A stretch of 64,000 nucleotides of DNA from Brooklawnia sp937867175 (GCA_036821905.1 DAISIR010000008.1:54265-118264), one strand, 5' to 3'; shown: positions 25,566 to 34,672, counted from the first letter of the stretch. Made by a program: numbers and translations. The notes: a model not told the origin generated them from the letters alone.

Positions 25566-27200
25566 TCAGCGGGCTGACTTCACCGTTGAACCCGGTCGGG
25601 GCGCTGTTCCACCCAGCAGGTGGTCGAGCGTCACGAGCGAGAACCCACGGTCGCGCAGGCCTTCGAGCACCGCAGGGACCTGCTCGACGGTGTGCGCCTT
25701 GATGTCGTGCAACAAGATGATGGAGCCCTGGTTGGCCGGGCTGACCGCGTTGTCGACGAGCACCGCGGCCGGTGGACCTTGCCAGTCGGCCGAGTCCACG
25801 TCCCACAACACCGCCGGAAGGCCCAGCTCGGCGAGCTTGCCGGTAACGCGTTCACTCAAAGCGCCGTACGGCGGACGGAAGTAGGCGGGCGTCTGGCCGG
25901 TGATCGCCGCGACCGCCCGCTGAGTTCGCTCGACCTCTTCGACGATCTTCTCGTCGGTCAAGCCGGTGAGTTCGGCGTGGCTCCAAGTGTGGGTGCCGAT
26001 GGTATGGCCCTCGGCGTACGCGCGTTTCAGGGTCTCGGGTGAGCGTTCGGCCGCCGGGCCGAGCACGAAGAAGGTGGCGGACGAATCGGCCTGCGCGAGC
26101 GCGTCAAGCACCGCCGGCGTGTTGGGACCGGGTCCATCGTCGAAGGTCACGGCTACGCATGGCACAAGACCGCAGTTGGTCCGGTCTGCGGCGGCCGGCA
26201 GATCGGGCGGCCCCGCATAGGGCTGGCCCGCGGCCGCGGTATCGAGCAACGTCTGGCCGAACGGCGAGAAGAGCCGACGTCCCTGTTCTGCGGGCAGCGT
26301 CACCAAGGCCGGAAACAGCGCGTCGAACCCGGCCAGCGAATCGAATTCACGCCCCTCAAGGGGTACATCGAACGGCAACTTGACAGAGCCGTCGGCGCCG
26401 ACCCAAGCGCGCAAGAGCGCGGTCTCGACGGCGCCCCGCGCCGAGTCGGAGGGGGGCAAGATCTCGACGTCCCAAAGTGCGCCGGCCGCCAGGCGCAGCG
26501 CGCCCACCACCGGGCCCCACACCTCGTCGACCGCACCGGCGAGGACGATGTCCGCGCCGTCGACGATCTCGCCGGTGGAGGTGTCGGTGTACAGGACGGT
26601 AGTCGTGTCGCCGATGACCGCCTCGGGCGTGCCGGAGACCACGCGGACGCGTTCGCCGAAGTAATGGCCGGACGCGTGGACGACGTCGCAAACCAGCGCG
26701 ACCACCGCACCACCAGTCCCCTGGGGCGCCAGCGCAGGATCGGCCAGGATCTCGGCCGCCGGTCGCAGCGACGACCCGGCCAGACAGCCTCGATCGCCAA
26801 GTCCGGCATCGGATGGACTGGGCGCGGGCTGGTAGGCGGGCAGGCCCTGCGCGGCACCATGCGCGGCGATCGCCTTGACGACGACATCGTCGAGGCGATC
26901 GTTGAAAGCAGACTCCCCCGGCAGGTAGGTCCAGCGCGCCGCCGCCCTGGCCGTCACCGATTCGAGGCGCTGCGGCACGAGGCCGACGACCGACGACTGG
27001 TCGATGATGCCGGACGGCGAGACGGTGTCCGCAGGATCCGGCCGCACCACCTGAACCGCGGAGGCAGCGCGCTGCGCAGGCAGCCAGCCCGGCTCCAAGG
27101 AGGGAGCTGCGGCCACCTTCGTCGCCAGCACCACCGCGACGACGAGCCCCAGCACCACCGACGCTCGGCGTCGGCGGTAGACGCGAGGGTGGGTGGTCAC
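25566..27200 (-). CDS. Membrane-anchored polysaccharide deacetylase (NodB domain)
   Basis: A 544-residue extracellular deacetylase. Residues 14-30 form an N-terminal anchor or uncleaved signal (VVLGLVVAVVLATKVAA). Residues 60-330 are a poorly conserved region that resembles the extra domain of peptidoglycan deacetylases. The NodB domain then shows TFDDGP (352-357; catalytic Asp and metal Asp), the HTWSH motif (404-408) with both metal histidines, RPPYGA (442-447) and LLHD (496-499); all five motifs are intact. It should remove N- or O-acetyl groups from peptidoglycan or another surface glycan, as in lysozyme resistance. The GTG start overlaps the stop of the preceding membrane protein gene in GTGA, so the two are coupled. 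Confidence 0.9.
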   Translation of the reverse strand: MTTHPRVYRRRRASVVLGLVVAVVLATKVAAAPSLEPGWLPAQRAASAVQVVRPDPADTVSPSGIIDQSSVVGLVPQRLESVTARAAARWTYLPGESAFNDRLDDVVVKAIAAHGAAQGLPAYQPAPSPSDAGLGDRGCLAGSSLRPAAEILADPALAPQGTGGAVVALVCDVVHASGHYFGERVRVVSGTPEAVIGDTTTVLYTDTSTGEIVDGADIVLAGAVDEVWGPVVGALRLAAGALWDVEILPPSDSARGAVETALLRAWVGADGSVKLPFDVPLEGREFDSLAGFDALFPALVTLPAEQGRRLFSPFGQTLLDTAAAGQPYAGPPDLPAAADRTNCGLVPCVAVTFDDGPGPNTPAVLDALAQADSSATFFVLGPAAERSPETLKRAYAEGHTIGTHTWSHAELTGLTDEKIVEEVERTQRAVAAITGQTPAYFRPPYGALSERVTGKLAELGLPAVLWDVDSADWQGPPAAVLVDNAVSPANQGSIILLHDIKAHTVEQVPAVLEGLRDRGFSLVTLDHLLGGTAPRPGSTVKSAR

Positions 27201-27862
27201 GACGGCATCCCCAGACTCCCGATGAGCTGGGCGATCGTTGCACGGTAGCCGGCAGCGTCGATGCCCGGCTCGAATGCGGCCACCACGTCGACCACCAGAG
27301 GTTGCCCCGAAGCCCCGGGCGTCTCAGTTTCGGACGCCACGGCGAGGAAGCCGACTTCGGGCTTGTTCGCGGCCCACCGGGGCCGTTTGTCAGCGACCGC
27401 AGCCGCGTCGACATGCCGCACGACCAGGTCGGGCCGCGGCTGTTCCACGTTCCACCCTCCGGTGCTGGTCGTGGCCTTGGCGCCAGTGCTCTCCAGCAGC
27501 TGCTGTGCGGCCGATTCGGGGGGCACGCCCGGCTCATGGAGCGTGAGCACCACATGCAGCGTCCCATCCGGTGATCGCAGTTCGCCGGTGTCGCGGCTGA
27601 CCGGGTACTGCGTGACGGCCCACCCGGCGGGCGCGACCAAGGTGGCGACCGCTCCATCAAGACGAAGCTCGACGAGTGCATCCTCGTCACTGACCCTGGT
27701 TGCCAGGTCTCGGACGACGCCGGGGCCCCAGACGACACCCGCCACCACCCCACCCAGCACGAGGACGAGCCCCGCTCGGCGCCGGCGGATGCGAGCGCTG
27801 ACGCGCCGCGACGGCGCCCTGGGCGTTCGGTGGCGCGTGTCTTGGGCTGACGCCTGGTTCAT
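27197..27862 (-). CDS. Hypothetical single-pass membrane protein, coupled to the polysaccharide deacetylase
   Basis: A 221-residue protein with no recognised family. A basic N-terminus (RRVSARIRRRRAG) precedes one helix (LVLVLGGVVAGVVWGPGVV, about residues 30-48). The remaining 170 residues are predicted outside and mostly beta (ELRLDGAVATLVAPAGWAVTQYP, LHVVLTLHEPGVPPESAAQQLLE). No catalytic motif or cysteine is visible. The layout resembles the LpqN/DUF-type surface proteins of actinobacteria, but this is weak. ATG 27862 is chosen over the longer frame because GAGGAG sits five bases upstream. The stop overlaps the deacetylase start, so a shared role at the envelope is likely. Confidence 0.7.
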   Translation of the reverse strand: MNQASAQDTRHRTPRAPSRRVSARIRRRRAGLVLVLGGVVAGVVWGPGVVRDLATRVSDEDALVELRLDGAVATLVAPAGWAVTQYPVSRDTGELRSPDGTLHVVLTLHEPGVPPESAAQQLLESTGAKATTSTGGWNVEQPRPDLVVRHVDAAAVADKRPRWAANKPEVGFLAVASETETPGASGQPLVVDVVAAFEPGIDAAGYRATIAQLIGSLGMPS

Positions 27863-27976
27863 CCGGGCTCCTCGCGTGGTCAATGGTGGGCCGCGCGCAA
27901 CCCCCCAGCGGGCCCTACCAGCATCGTCGCCACCGACCAGCCAGACGCCAAGCCGACCCGCCGCGTCCGACCGGAA

Positions 27977-28921
27977 TCAGATGACCCACAGATCAGACGG
28001 ATCCGGCTGCCCGGGCGCGACAACCCGCAGCCCGGCGAACAGGTCGGACTCCGGGATCACGGTCGGGACCGCGCTGAACACCAGTTGCCAGTCCTCCGTC
28101 GGCCAGGCCTTCGCCTGGATCTCCAGCGGCACCGAGAACCAGCGGCCGTCGGGGTCGATCTGGGACGCGTGGGCACGCAGCGCAGCGTCCCTGATCTCGA
28201 AGTAGTCCGAGCACCGGACACGGGTGGTGATGCGATGCTCGTAGTGCCGGTCCTCCCAAGCGGCCAGCCTTTCGGTGTAGGGCGAGTCCATGCCCTGCTC
28301 GTGCAGCGCCAAATCGAGCGCTGCGTAGCGCAGCCGGTGGAAACCCATCTGGTAGTAGACCTTCGGCACACTCCACGCCGATCCCAGGTCGGGGCGGTAG
28401 GACGCATCCGCGGCCAATCGCAGCGCCTGCACGCTGACGCGGTGGCATTGGACGTGGTCGGGGTGGGGATACCCACCCTGCTCGTCATAGGTCGTCAACA
28501 CGTGTGGACGCACCCTGCGAATCACCGCGACCAGCGGTTCGGCGGCCTGCACCGGAGCCATCAGCGCGAAGCAGCCGCTCGGCAGGTCAGGCAGCGGGTC
28601 ACCCTCGGGCAGCCCCGAATCGACGAACCCCAGCGCGTAATGCTCGACACCCAAGATCTCTCGGGCCCGGGCCATCTCGGCCTGCCGGATCTCGGCCATG
28701 TTCTCCCACACTTCGGGACGATCCATCTTCGGGTTCAAGACCGAGCCACGTTCCCCACCGGTACAGGTGGCCACCGCCACCCGAACCCCTTCGGTCACGT
28801 ACTTGGCGGTCGTGGCCGCGCCCTTGGAGGACTCGTCATCGGGATGGGCGTGCACGTGGAGGAGCCGTAGCTGCTCGCCGTCGGCCGCCTGGGCAGAGAA
28901 GGGAACGGACATGGTCACCAT
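27977..28921 (-). CDS. mca: Mycothiol S-conjugate amidase
   Basis: A zinc hydrolase of about 314 residues (LmbE/PIG-L fold) that cleaves mycothiol S-conjugates, releasing mercapturic acids for export; it detoxifies electrophiles in mycothiol-producing Actinobacteria. The metal motif HAHPDDESSKGAAT is at the N-terminus, TCTGGERGSVLNP follows, and YPHPDHVQCHRV near residue 150 carries the third ligand. Mca is favoured over the paralogue MshB by the C-terminal HASQIDPDGRWFSVP and by synteny with greA and DUF255. The start is uncertain: ATG 28921 is used, ATG 28912 is equally possible, and no Shine-Dalgarno is visible. It is divergent from greA. Confidence 0.92.
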   Translation of the reverse strand: MVTMSVPFSAQAADGEQLRLLHVHAHPDDESSKGAATTAKYVTEGVRVAVATCTGGERGSVLNPKMDRPEVWENMAEIRQAEMARAREILGVEHYALGFVDSGLPEGDPLPDLPSGCFALMAPVQAAEPLVAVIRRVRPHVLTTYDEQGGYPHPDHVQCHRVSVQALRLAADASYRPDLGSAWSVPKVYYQMGFHRLRYAALDLALHEQGMDSPYTERLAAWEDRHYEHRITTRVRCSDYFEIRDAALRAHASQIDPDGRWFSVPLEIQAKAWPTEDWQLVFSAVPTVIPESDLFAGLRVVAPGQPDPSDLWVI

Positions 28922-28985
28922 TTTGCCCAGCACCGACAAAGTGGTCGCAACTACGGGTCGGAGTGGGGGTCTGCGGCACGGAGGC

Positions 28986-28991
28986 TAGAAT
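28986..28991 (+). promoter_or_regulatory. -10 box (TAGAAT), leaderless promoter of greA
   Basis: TAGAAT lies exactly six bases before ATG 28998; transcription is predicted to begin on the A of the start codon. Confidence 0.65.
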
Positions 28992-28997
28992 GGTGCG

Positions 28998-29501
28998 ATG
29001 GTTGAACAAGAGACTGTGTGGTTGACCCGGGACGCGTACGATCTGCTCTCGGCCGAACTGGACGACCTCAAGACTGTCGGCCGGCCGAAAGTGTCCGCCA
29101 AGATCGCCGCTGCCCGCGAAGAGGGCGACCTGTCCGAGAACGGCGGCTATCACGCCGCCCGCGAGGAACAAGGACAGATGGAGGGCCGCATCGCGCAATT
29201 GGCCGCGATACTGCGCACCGCGAAGGTCGGGCAGGCGCCCGCCAATCCCGACCAGGTGGGCGTTGGCACCTTGGTGACCGTGGCGTACTTCGGTGACGAG
29301 GACGACACCGAGGACTTCCTGCTCGGCTCCCGCGAGATGCTCGGCCTGGACACTGACATCGACACCCACGTCTTCAGCCCGCAGTCGCCTCTCGGCTCCG
29401 CCGTGCTCGGCGCCGCCAAGGGCGACACTGTCACCTACACAGCCCCCAACGGCAAGGTCATCGAGGTCACCGTCGTCGAAGTCGCGCCCTTCAAGGCTTG
29501 A
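28998..29501 (+). CDS. greA: Transcription elongation factor GreA
   Basis: A 167-residue factor that enters the RNA polymerase secondary channel and stimulates cleavage of backtracked transcripts. The N-terminal coiled coil has the catalytic acidic tip in EEGDLSENGGYHAAREEQG (about residues 39-57), with the invariant Asp and Glu. The C-terminal FKBP-like domain includes SPQSPLGSAVLGAAKGDTVTYTAPNG. Length and domain order are typical of actinobacteria. It is convergent with the DUF4097 gene, leaving seven bases between stops. The mca-greA divergent pair is conserved in Mycobacterium. Confidence 0.97.
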   Translation: MVEQETVWLTRDAYDLLSAELDDLKTVGRPKVSAKIAAAREEGDLSENGGYHAAREEQGQMEGRIAQLAAILRTAKVGQAPANPDQVGVGTLVTVAYFGDEDDTEDFLLGSREMLGLDTDIDTHVFSPQSPLGSAVLGAAKGDTVTYTAPNGKVIEVTVVEVAPFKA

Positions 29502-29508
29502 TCGGCCG

Positions 29509-30591
29509 TCACTCTTGGACGCGGACCACCGCCCGTCCCATCACCACACTGATCTCGAGTTTGGCCGCCCCGTTCCCGACCACGTACTCATCGAGTTCAC
29601 CGTAGGGTTCACCCGGCCAGCTGATGCGGCCGAGTTGGGTCTGCGAACGGATGGTCACGTTGGCCCCGCGGGTCAGACGCACCGAGAGATTGCCCGATTC
29701 GACGCGAACGCGCGAGCGTCCTTCACTGATCGGGCCGGAGATGATGGCGCCGCCGGCCTGTACCAGGGCGTCGGCGACCTCGACGACTCCCTGAAGGTCC
29801 GCAGCCCCGGCGCTGACCCGGATCTTGCCCAGCCGTGGCACATCGATCGTGGTCAACCGGCTGCCGGTAACCTCCGCGTCCACGGGGATCGCCGGGTTCA
29901 CCCGGACCACGAGTTCCTTGCCGAAACCGAGGATGCGCAGGTCCTCGACTGACCGGGGTGGCCGCACGACGCTGAAGCTGTCCAGGTTCAGACCCAACTC
30001 GCCCTCGGTGCTGACCTCCAAGGTGACGCCTTCACGCCGAAGGGTGTGGGGACCCTCGACCATGATCGTGCCAACCTTCGGGTCACCCACCAGCCGAACG
30101 CGACGACCCACCGAACGCAGGACGAGCCGCTCTACACCCCGACTACCGGTTGGCTTGGGCGGCGCCTGCTCCTCGTCGGGAGCTGCGTGAGGGTGCGGTG
30201 CGGCGGTCTCCGAGATCACACCGCTGGCGAGCTGTCCCAACCGCTGGAAAGCGCTGCGGGCGAAGTCGCCGGCGTCCTTCAGCACGTCACCGGCAACGTT
30301 GGCCATGTCGCCCATCTGGACGCTGAACATGACGTAGTCGTCGTCAGCGGACCGGCCCTGCTCGGTGGTCGGTTCGTGCGCGTCCTGGCCCGCCTCGGCC
30401 TCGGTCGGTTCGGCGCCCGGCTCGTCGGGCAGCGCGCGGGTCGGCGGGCTGTCGTAGAGCGCCTCCACATCCACCCGGGGCTGGCCGCCCGGCGACTTCA
30501 GCTCTTCGATCAGGGTGGCAGCCTGGGCAGCGGTGATCTTGCCACTGGCAAGCTCTTCGAGGATAGGGTTCAGGTCGGCGGGAGCGCTCAT
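29509..30591 (-). CDS. DUF4097-like beta-helix protein with N-terminal SHOCT-like helix
   Basis: A 360-residue cytoplasmic protein. Residues 6-30 (LNPILEELASGKITAAQAATLIEEL) resemble the short oligomerisation helix seen in SHOCT-type proteins. Residues 45-150 are acidic, Pro- and Ala-rich and probably disordered. Residues 155-358 repeat short beta strands (SRLTTIDVPRLGKIRVSAGAADLQGVVEVADALVQAGGAIIS) typical of DUF4097/DUF4098 beta-helix domains, which in other bacteria act as putative adhesin or stress-linked scaffolds. Function is unknown. The ATG overlaps the stop of the AI-2E-family gene (ATGA), so it is translationally coupled to it. Confidence 0.75.
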   Translation of the reverse strand: MSAPADLNPILEELASGKITAAQAATLIEELKSPGGQPRVDVEALYDSPPTRALPDEPGAEPTEAEAGQDAHEPTTEQGRSADDDYVMFSVQMGDMANVAGDVLKDAGDFARSAFQRLGQLASGVISETAAPHPHAAPDEEQAPPKPTGSRGVERLVLRSVGRRVRLVGDPKVGTIMVEGPHTLRREGVTLEVSTEGELGLNLDSFSVVRPPRSVEDLRILGFGKELVVRVNPAIPVDAEVTGSRLTTIDVPRLGKIRVSAGAADLQGVVEVADALVQAGGAIISGPISEGRSRVRVESGNLSVRLTRGANVTIRSQTQLGRISWPGEPYGELDEYVVGNGAAKLEISVVMGRAVVRVQE

Positions 30592-31814
30592 GAATCAAAT
30601 CTAGACGGCGTGCGCGGCAACTTGAACCGGGATCCGGACCTTTCCGGGGTATCCCCCTCCCCGCCTTGGGGTACCCACTTCGGCAGATTAGCCCGCCTCA
30701 TACCGACATCGTCGGACGCGAAAACCCCTTCCGCACCCCGGATGCAGCCGGTCGCGAAAGCCACCAGCGGGATCGCGAACAGCGCGCCGGCGATGCCGGC
30801 GATAATGGCGCCGGCGGAGATGCCCAGCAGGATCAGCAATGGATGGATCTCCACGGCCCGGCCCAGCAGCAGCGGCTGCAGCACGTTGGCCTCGATGCTC
30901 ATCACCGCGACGAAGATGGCCAACATGATCACAGCCTTGACCGGCCCGAGTGTCACCAAGACCACGATGGTGGCCACAGCGCCGGCGATGGTGGCGCCCA
31001 ACAGCGGGATAAACGAGCAGACGAAGGTGAATGCCGTGATGGCGAGCCAGAGGTTCGAACCCAGGATCAGCGCACCCAGCCCCGCTCCGACGCCATCGAT
31101 ACCCGCCACGATGACCGCGGCCCGCACGTACGAGCTGAGCGAGGTCCAGCCACCGCGCGCCGCCGGCTCGATGGTAGCCAAGGCGTAGTCGGGGATAACC
31201 TTCTCGAACACGCCGACTATCCCGCGGCCGTCCTTCAGGAAGAAGAACGCCGCGAACAGGCATGTTGCCAGCCCGGCGAAGAACGAACCCACCCGGGTGC
31301 CGGCTGTCGCTAGCCCTGCCGCGATCTCCTGGGTCGAATTGCTGATGTACTGCCCGGCCTGATCCAGCCAGGCCTGCACCTGCTCGTCGCTGATCTGCAG
31401 CGGGCCGGTGCCCAGCCACTCCAGCAACGCCCGGAAGCCCTCCCCCGCCGCGGCCGTCAGCTGCGTCCATTGCGTCGCGATCTGGGCGCCGACCAGGCCG
31501 AGCAAACCCACCAGCACCAGTACCAGCACCAGCAGCGACGCCACGGCGGCCAACCAACGGGGCAAGCGGTGGTTGGTCAACCAGTTGGTCATCTGCTGCA
31601 GACCCGAGGTGAGCAGCACGGCGAGCAGCAGCGGCACGGTCAGCTGAGAGAGCAGTGAACCAAGCTGCCAGAACAGGAAGACCACCGCCACGACCACCAG
31701 CAGGCGCCAACCCCAGCCAGCGGAAACGCGAAGCCACTTCGGGGTGTACCTGATGTCATCCGACAGTTTGTTGCTGTCGTCCTCAGCGGGGTTGATTCCA
31801 GCGGTAGCGGGCAT
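30588..31814 (-). CDS. AI-2E family transporter (PerM/YdiK-like membrane protein)
   Basis: A 408-residue polytopic protein of the AI-2E transporter family. After a polar N-terminus of about 35 residues come paired helices (LLVVVAVVFLFWQLGSLLSQLTVPLLLAVLL), a long extracytoplasmic loop around residues 110-185, and five or more C-terminal helices. The signature region ALILGSNLWLAITAFTFVCSFIPLLGATIAGAVA and VLQPLLLGRAVEIHPLLILLGISAGAIIAGIAGALFAIPLVA is clear. Members export quorum signals, ions or unknown solutes; autoinducer transport should not be assumed. ATG 31814 follows GAAGGAAAC. It is divergent from the MFS gene and coupled to the DUF4097 gene downstream. Confidence 0.88.
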   Translation of the reverse strand: MPATAGINPAEDDSNKLSDDIRYTPKWLRVSAGWGWRLLVVVAVVFLFWQLGSLLSQLTVPLLLAVLLTSGLQQMTNWLTNHRLPRWLAAVASLLVLVLVLVGLLGLVGAQIATQWTQLTAAAGEGFRALLEWLGTGPLQISDEQVQAWLDQAGQYISNSTQEIAAGLATAGTRVGSFFAGLATCLFAAFFFLKDGRGIVGVFEKVIPDYALATIEPAARGGWTSLSSYVRAAVIVAGIDGVGAGLGALILGSNLWLAITAFTFVCSFIPLLGATIAGAVATIVVLVTLGPVKAVIMLAIFVAVMSIEANVLQPLLLGRAVEIHPLLILLGISAGAIIAGIAGALFAIPLVAFATGCIRGAEGVFASDDVGMRRANLPKWVPQGGEGDTPERSGSRFKLPRTPSRFDS

Positions 31815-31886
31815 CGGCTGTTTCCTTCGGCTCGGTTGCCAGTCAGCATAGGGGCCTTCGCGCGTCGGCTCGTCGGTGCGCTGGGT

Positions 31887-31892
31887 TAGCCT
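31887..31892 (+). promoter_or_regulatory. -10 box (TAGCCT) of the MFS-ung-patatin operon
   Basis: TAGCCT is followed by seven bases and the GTG at 31900, giving a nearly or fully leaderless transcript. Confidence 0.55.
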
Positions 31893-31899
31893 TTGGGAC

Positions 31900-33093
31900 G
31901 TGATCCGCCTGCCCGCCTCCGACCTGCCGCGTGACGTCCACGTGCTCTCGGCGGTGGCCTTCCTGGTGGCGGTCGGTTTCGGCGTGATGGTTCCCGTGCT
32001 GCCGGTCTTCGCCCGCAGCTTCGGCGTCACCCAGTTCGCGGTCGGCGCGGTGATCAGCGCGTTCGCACTAATGCGGTTCCTCACCAGTCCACTGTGCGGG
32101 CCGATCAATCGACTGATCGGTGAACGGGTGGCGCTGGGTATCGGTATCGGCATCGTCGCGCTGAGCACGGCCGGGGCGGGCCTGGCCCAGAGCTACCCGC
32201 AACTGCTGGTGCTCCGCGGGGTGGGTGGCATCGGGTCGGCGATGTTCAGTGTCTCGGCGATGGTGCTGCTGCTCGCCAGCGTCACCGCCGCCCAACGCGG
32301 CCGGGCCAGCGCCCTGTACTCGGGTGGCTTCCTGCTGGGCGGCATGGCTGGCCCGGCGATCGGTGGCGGGCTCGCGGCGATCTCGATCCGGGCACCGTTC
32401 TTCTTCTACGCCTTCACGCTCGTACTCGCGGGCGGCGTCGGGCTGGCGATGCTCAGCAAGCACACGGTTCGTCCTGATGAACATAGCGACCAACCCGAGA
32501 TGAGCCTGCGTGAGGCCTGGCAGCAGAGCCGCTTCCGGGCGGCCTGCTGGGCGAACTTCGCGTCCGGCTGGCAGGCCCAGGGCCCCCGCTCGACACTGGT
32601 GCCACTGCTGGTGGTCGAGGTGCTCAACCGAGAGGCGGCCTGGACGGGCATCTCGTTCGCCATCGCAGCAGTCGTCCAGGCCATCGCGCTGCAGCCGGTG
32701 GGACGCCTGACCGACACCTGGGGCCGCAAGCCTGTGCTGGTGGTGGGCCTGATTGCGTGTGGTGTCTCGTCGGCGTTCATCCCGTTCTCGCCGAACATCG
32801 GCTGGTTGACCGTGGCACTTTGCGTCTTCGGTGCCGGTTCCGCGGCACTGTCCACCTCGCCGACCGCGATCGTCGGCGACGTGACACGTGGCTCGGGTGG
32901 CACGCCGGTCGCGGTCTTCCAGATGCATTCCGACCTGGGTTCGATCATCGGCCCGCTGGCCGCCGGGGCGCTGGCCGACCACTATCCGCTGCCCGTCGCC
33001 TTCGGGGTCGGCGCGGTCTTGATGATCCTTGTCAGTGCGTGGACGGCCAGTGTGCGGACTAAGCTGCCCGACGACGAAGGAGCTGTGCAGTGA
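31900..33093 (+). CDS. Major facilitator superfamily transporter
   Basis: A 397-residue MFS permease with 12 predicted helices. The first helix pair begins HVLSAVAFLVAVGFGVMVPVLPVFARSFGV. The loop 2-3 motif is degenerate (GPINRLIGERVALG), and LTDTWGRKPVLVVG near residue 270 is the equivalent motif of the second half; GGFLLGGMAGPAIGGGLA resembles motif C of drug:proton antiporters. Drug or metabolite efflux is therefore most likely, with the substrate unknown. The GTG at 31900 is chosen because of the -10 box seven bases upstream. Its stop overlaps the ung start (GTGA). Confidence 0.88.
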   Translation: MIRLPASDLPRDVHVLSAVAFLVAVGFGVMVPVLPVFARSFGVTQFAVGAVISAFALMRFLTSPLCGPINRLIGERVALGIGIGIVALSTAGAGLAQSYPQLLVLRGVGGIGSAMFSVSAMVLLLASVTAAQRGRASALYSGGFLLGGMAGPAIGGGLAAISIRAPFFFYAFTLVLAGGVGLAMLSKHTVRPDEHSDQPEMSLREAWQQSRFRAACWANFASGWQAQGPRSTLVPLLVVEVLNREAAWTGISFAIAAVVQAIALQPVGRLTDTWGRKPVLVVGLIACGVSSAFIPFSPNIGWLTVALCVFGAGSAALSTSPTAIVGDVTRGSGGTPVAVFQMHSDLGSIIGPLAAGALADHYPLPVAFGVGAVLMILVSAWTASVRTKLPDDEGAVQ

Positions 33094-33770
33094 GCGCACG
33101 TCAGATCAGCGAGTTGTTGGCACCCGATTGGGCCGACGCACTGGCCGGCCAGCAGGAGCGGATCCACCAGATGGGCGACTTCCTGCGGGCCGAGGTGGCG
33201 GCCGGACGCGGCTATCTGCCCGCCGGCGACAAAGTGTTGCGGGCGTTCACACGGCCGATGGCCGACGTGCGGGTGCTGTTGGTCGGCCAAGATCCCTACC
33301 CGACGCCCGGGCATGCGATCGGCTTGTGTTTCGCGGTAGAGGCACACGTGCGACCGTTGCCGAAGAGCCTGGTGAACATCTACCGCGAGCTGCACGACGA
33401 TCTGGGGTTCACCCCCGCCGCTCACGGCGATCTGGGTTGCTGGTTCGAGCAGGGTGTGTTGTTGCTGAACAGGTGCCTGACGGTGCAGCCCGGACGCCCG
33501 GCGAGCCATCGGGGCAAGGGCTGGGAGTCGGTCACCCAGACCGCGATCGAGGCGCTCGCGGCGCGAGGCGGGCCGTTGGTCGCGATTCTGTGGGGGCGGG
33601 ACGCGCAATCGTTGGCCCCGCTGCTGGGGACCGGCGTCCCCGTCATTGCGTCTGCGCACCCGTCGCCGTTGTCGGCGCATGCCGGATTCTTCGGTTCGCG
33701 GCCGTTCAGCCGCGCGAACCACGCCCTGCAACTGCAGGGCGCAGAACCCATCGATTGGGAGGTGCGATGA
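33090..33770 (+). CDS. ung: Uracil-DNA glycosylase (family 1)
   Basis: A 226-residue repair enzyme that removes uracil from DNA after cytosine deamination. The water-activating motif is GQDPYPTPGHAIGLCFAV (Asp near residue 69), in the actinobacterial version with P in place of the common H after DPY. WGRDAQ and the DNA-intercalation loop HPSPLSAHAGFFGSRPFSRAN, with the catalytic His, are present. GAAGGAG precedes the GTG start, which overlaps the MFS stop by four bases; its stop in turn overlaps the patatin start (ATGA), giving a three-gene coupled operon. Confidence 0.96.
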   Translation: MSARQISELLAPDWADALAGQQERIHQMGDFLRAEVAAGRGYLPAGDKVLRAFTRPMADVRVLLVGQDPYPTPGHAIGLCFAVEAHVRPLPKSLVNIYRELHDDLGFTPAAHGDLGCWFEQGVLLLNRCLTVQPGRPASHRGKGWESVTQTAIEALAARGGPLVAILWGRDAQSLAPLLGTGVPVIASAHPSPLSAHAGFFGSRPFSRANHALQLQGAEPIDWEVR

Positions 33771-34672
33771 AGATCTCACTGGTGCTCGGCTCGGGCGGCG
33801 CCCGAGGCTACGCCCACATCGGCGTCCTGCAAGAGATCGAGTCCCGCGGACACGAGGTGGTCGCGATCAGCGGTTCGTCGATTGGGGCACTGGTCGGCGG
33901 GGCCTATGCGGCGGGGCGGCTGTCGGATGCCACCGACGTCGCCGTCTCGCTGTCACGGACCGACCTGTGGATGATGCTCCGGCCCTCGCTGGGCGCGCCG
34001 GGGCTGATCAAGGGCGACCGCGTGATGGGGCTGCTGCGCCGGGTGATCGGTGACGTGCGGATCGAGGAGTTGCCCATCCCCTTCACTGCGGTGGCCACCG
34101 ACCTGCTGGCCCGACGCGAGATCTGGTTCCATGAGGGGCCGTTGCTGGCGGCGATCCGGGCGTCCATCGCGATCCCGACGGTCTTCACCCCGGTGATGCT
34201 GAACGGTCGGCTGCTGGCCGACGGCGGTGTACTGAACCCGCTACCGATGGAGACCTCGCTGCGACCAGACGCCGACCTCACAGTGGCGGTCTCACTGTTC
34301 GGCAAGCCGGCCGGCCAGTGGTCGGGCGGAGCGATCGAGGAATCGTCCGATCCGCCCCCGACCGAGCTCAGCCCGCTGGCCCGGCTCGGCGAAAGGATCG
34401 CGGAGGCACTGCCGACCAAGCCGAAACCCGAGGACCCGAACGACGTCTTCGATCCGCTACCAGGCCACCTTGATCTGGCCGACATGATGACTATGGCACT
34501 CGACGTCATGCAGGAGCGGATCCAGGCGTCCCGGATCGCAGTGAACCCGCCAGATGTGCACATTGAGGTGCCCGCCGATTTGGGCACCCTGCTCGACTTC
34601 GCCGAAGCCAGCCGCATCATCGAAACCGGACGCGAACTGGCCCAGCGAGAATTCGACCGGTTCGGACTCTAG
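33767..34672 (+). CDS. Patatin-like phospholipase (RssA/NTE type)
   Basis: A 301-residue lipid acyl hydrolase distinct from the patatin at 2641. Oxyanion hole GSGGARGYAHIGVL is at residues 8-21, nucleophile elbow GSSIG near 38-42 and the dyad Asp in ADGGVLNPLP near 158, so the catalytic dyad is intact. The C-terminal 120 residues add an acidic, Pro-rich linker and helices containing MTMALDVMQERIQASRI, typical of the NTE/RssA branch. Cytoplasmic or membrane-associated phospholipid turnover is likely. The start overlaps the ung stop and GGAGG is five bases upstream. Confidence 0.9.
   Translation: MKISLVLGSGGARGYAHIGVLQEIESRGHEVVAISGSSIGALVGGAYAAGRLSDATDVAVSLSRTDLWMMLRPSLGAPGLIKGDRVMGLLRRVIGDVRIEELPIPFTAVATDLLARREIWFHEGPLLAAIRASIAIPTVFTPVMLNGRLLADGGVLNPLPMETSLRPDADLTVAVSLFGKPAGQWSGGAIEESSDPPPTELSPLARLGERIAEALPTKPKPEDPNDVFDPLPGHLDLADMMTMALDVMQERIQASRIAVNPPDVHIEVPADLGTLLDFAEASRIIETGRELAQREFDRFGL

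Noticed and set aside
28912..28960. A third copy of the GCGACC...TTTG/CAAA...GGT terminator arm at the mca-greA divergent promoter
   Set aside because: Pairing is short and interrupted and overlaps the mca start; similarity to the other two terminators is probably chance.
30588..30610. TAGATT six bases before the DUF4097 ATG as a leaderless promoter
   Set aside because: It lies inside the 3' end of the AI-2E-family gene, and the ATGA overlap makes translational coupling the simpler reading; it is not counted in the leaderless set.
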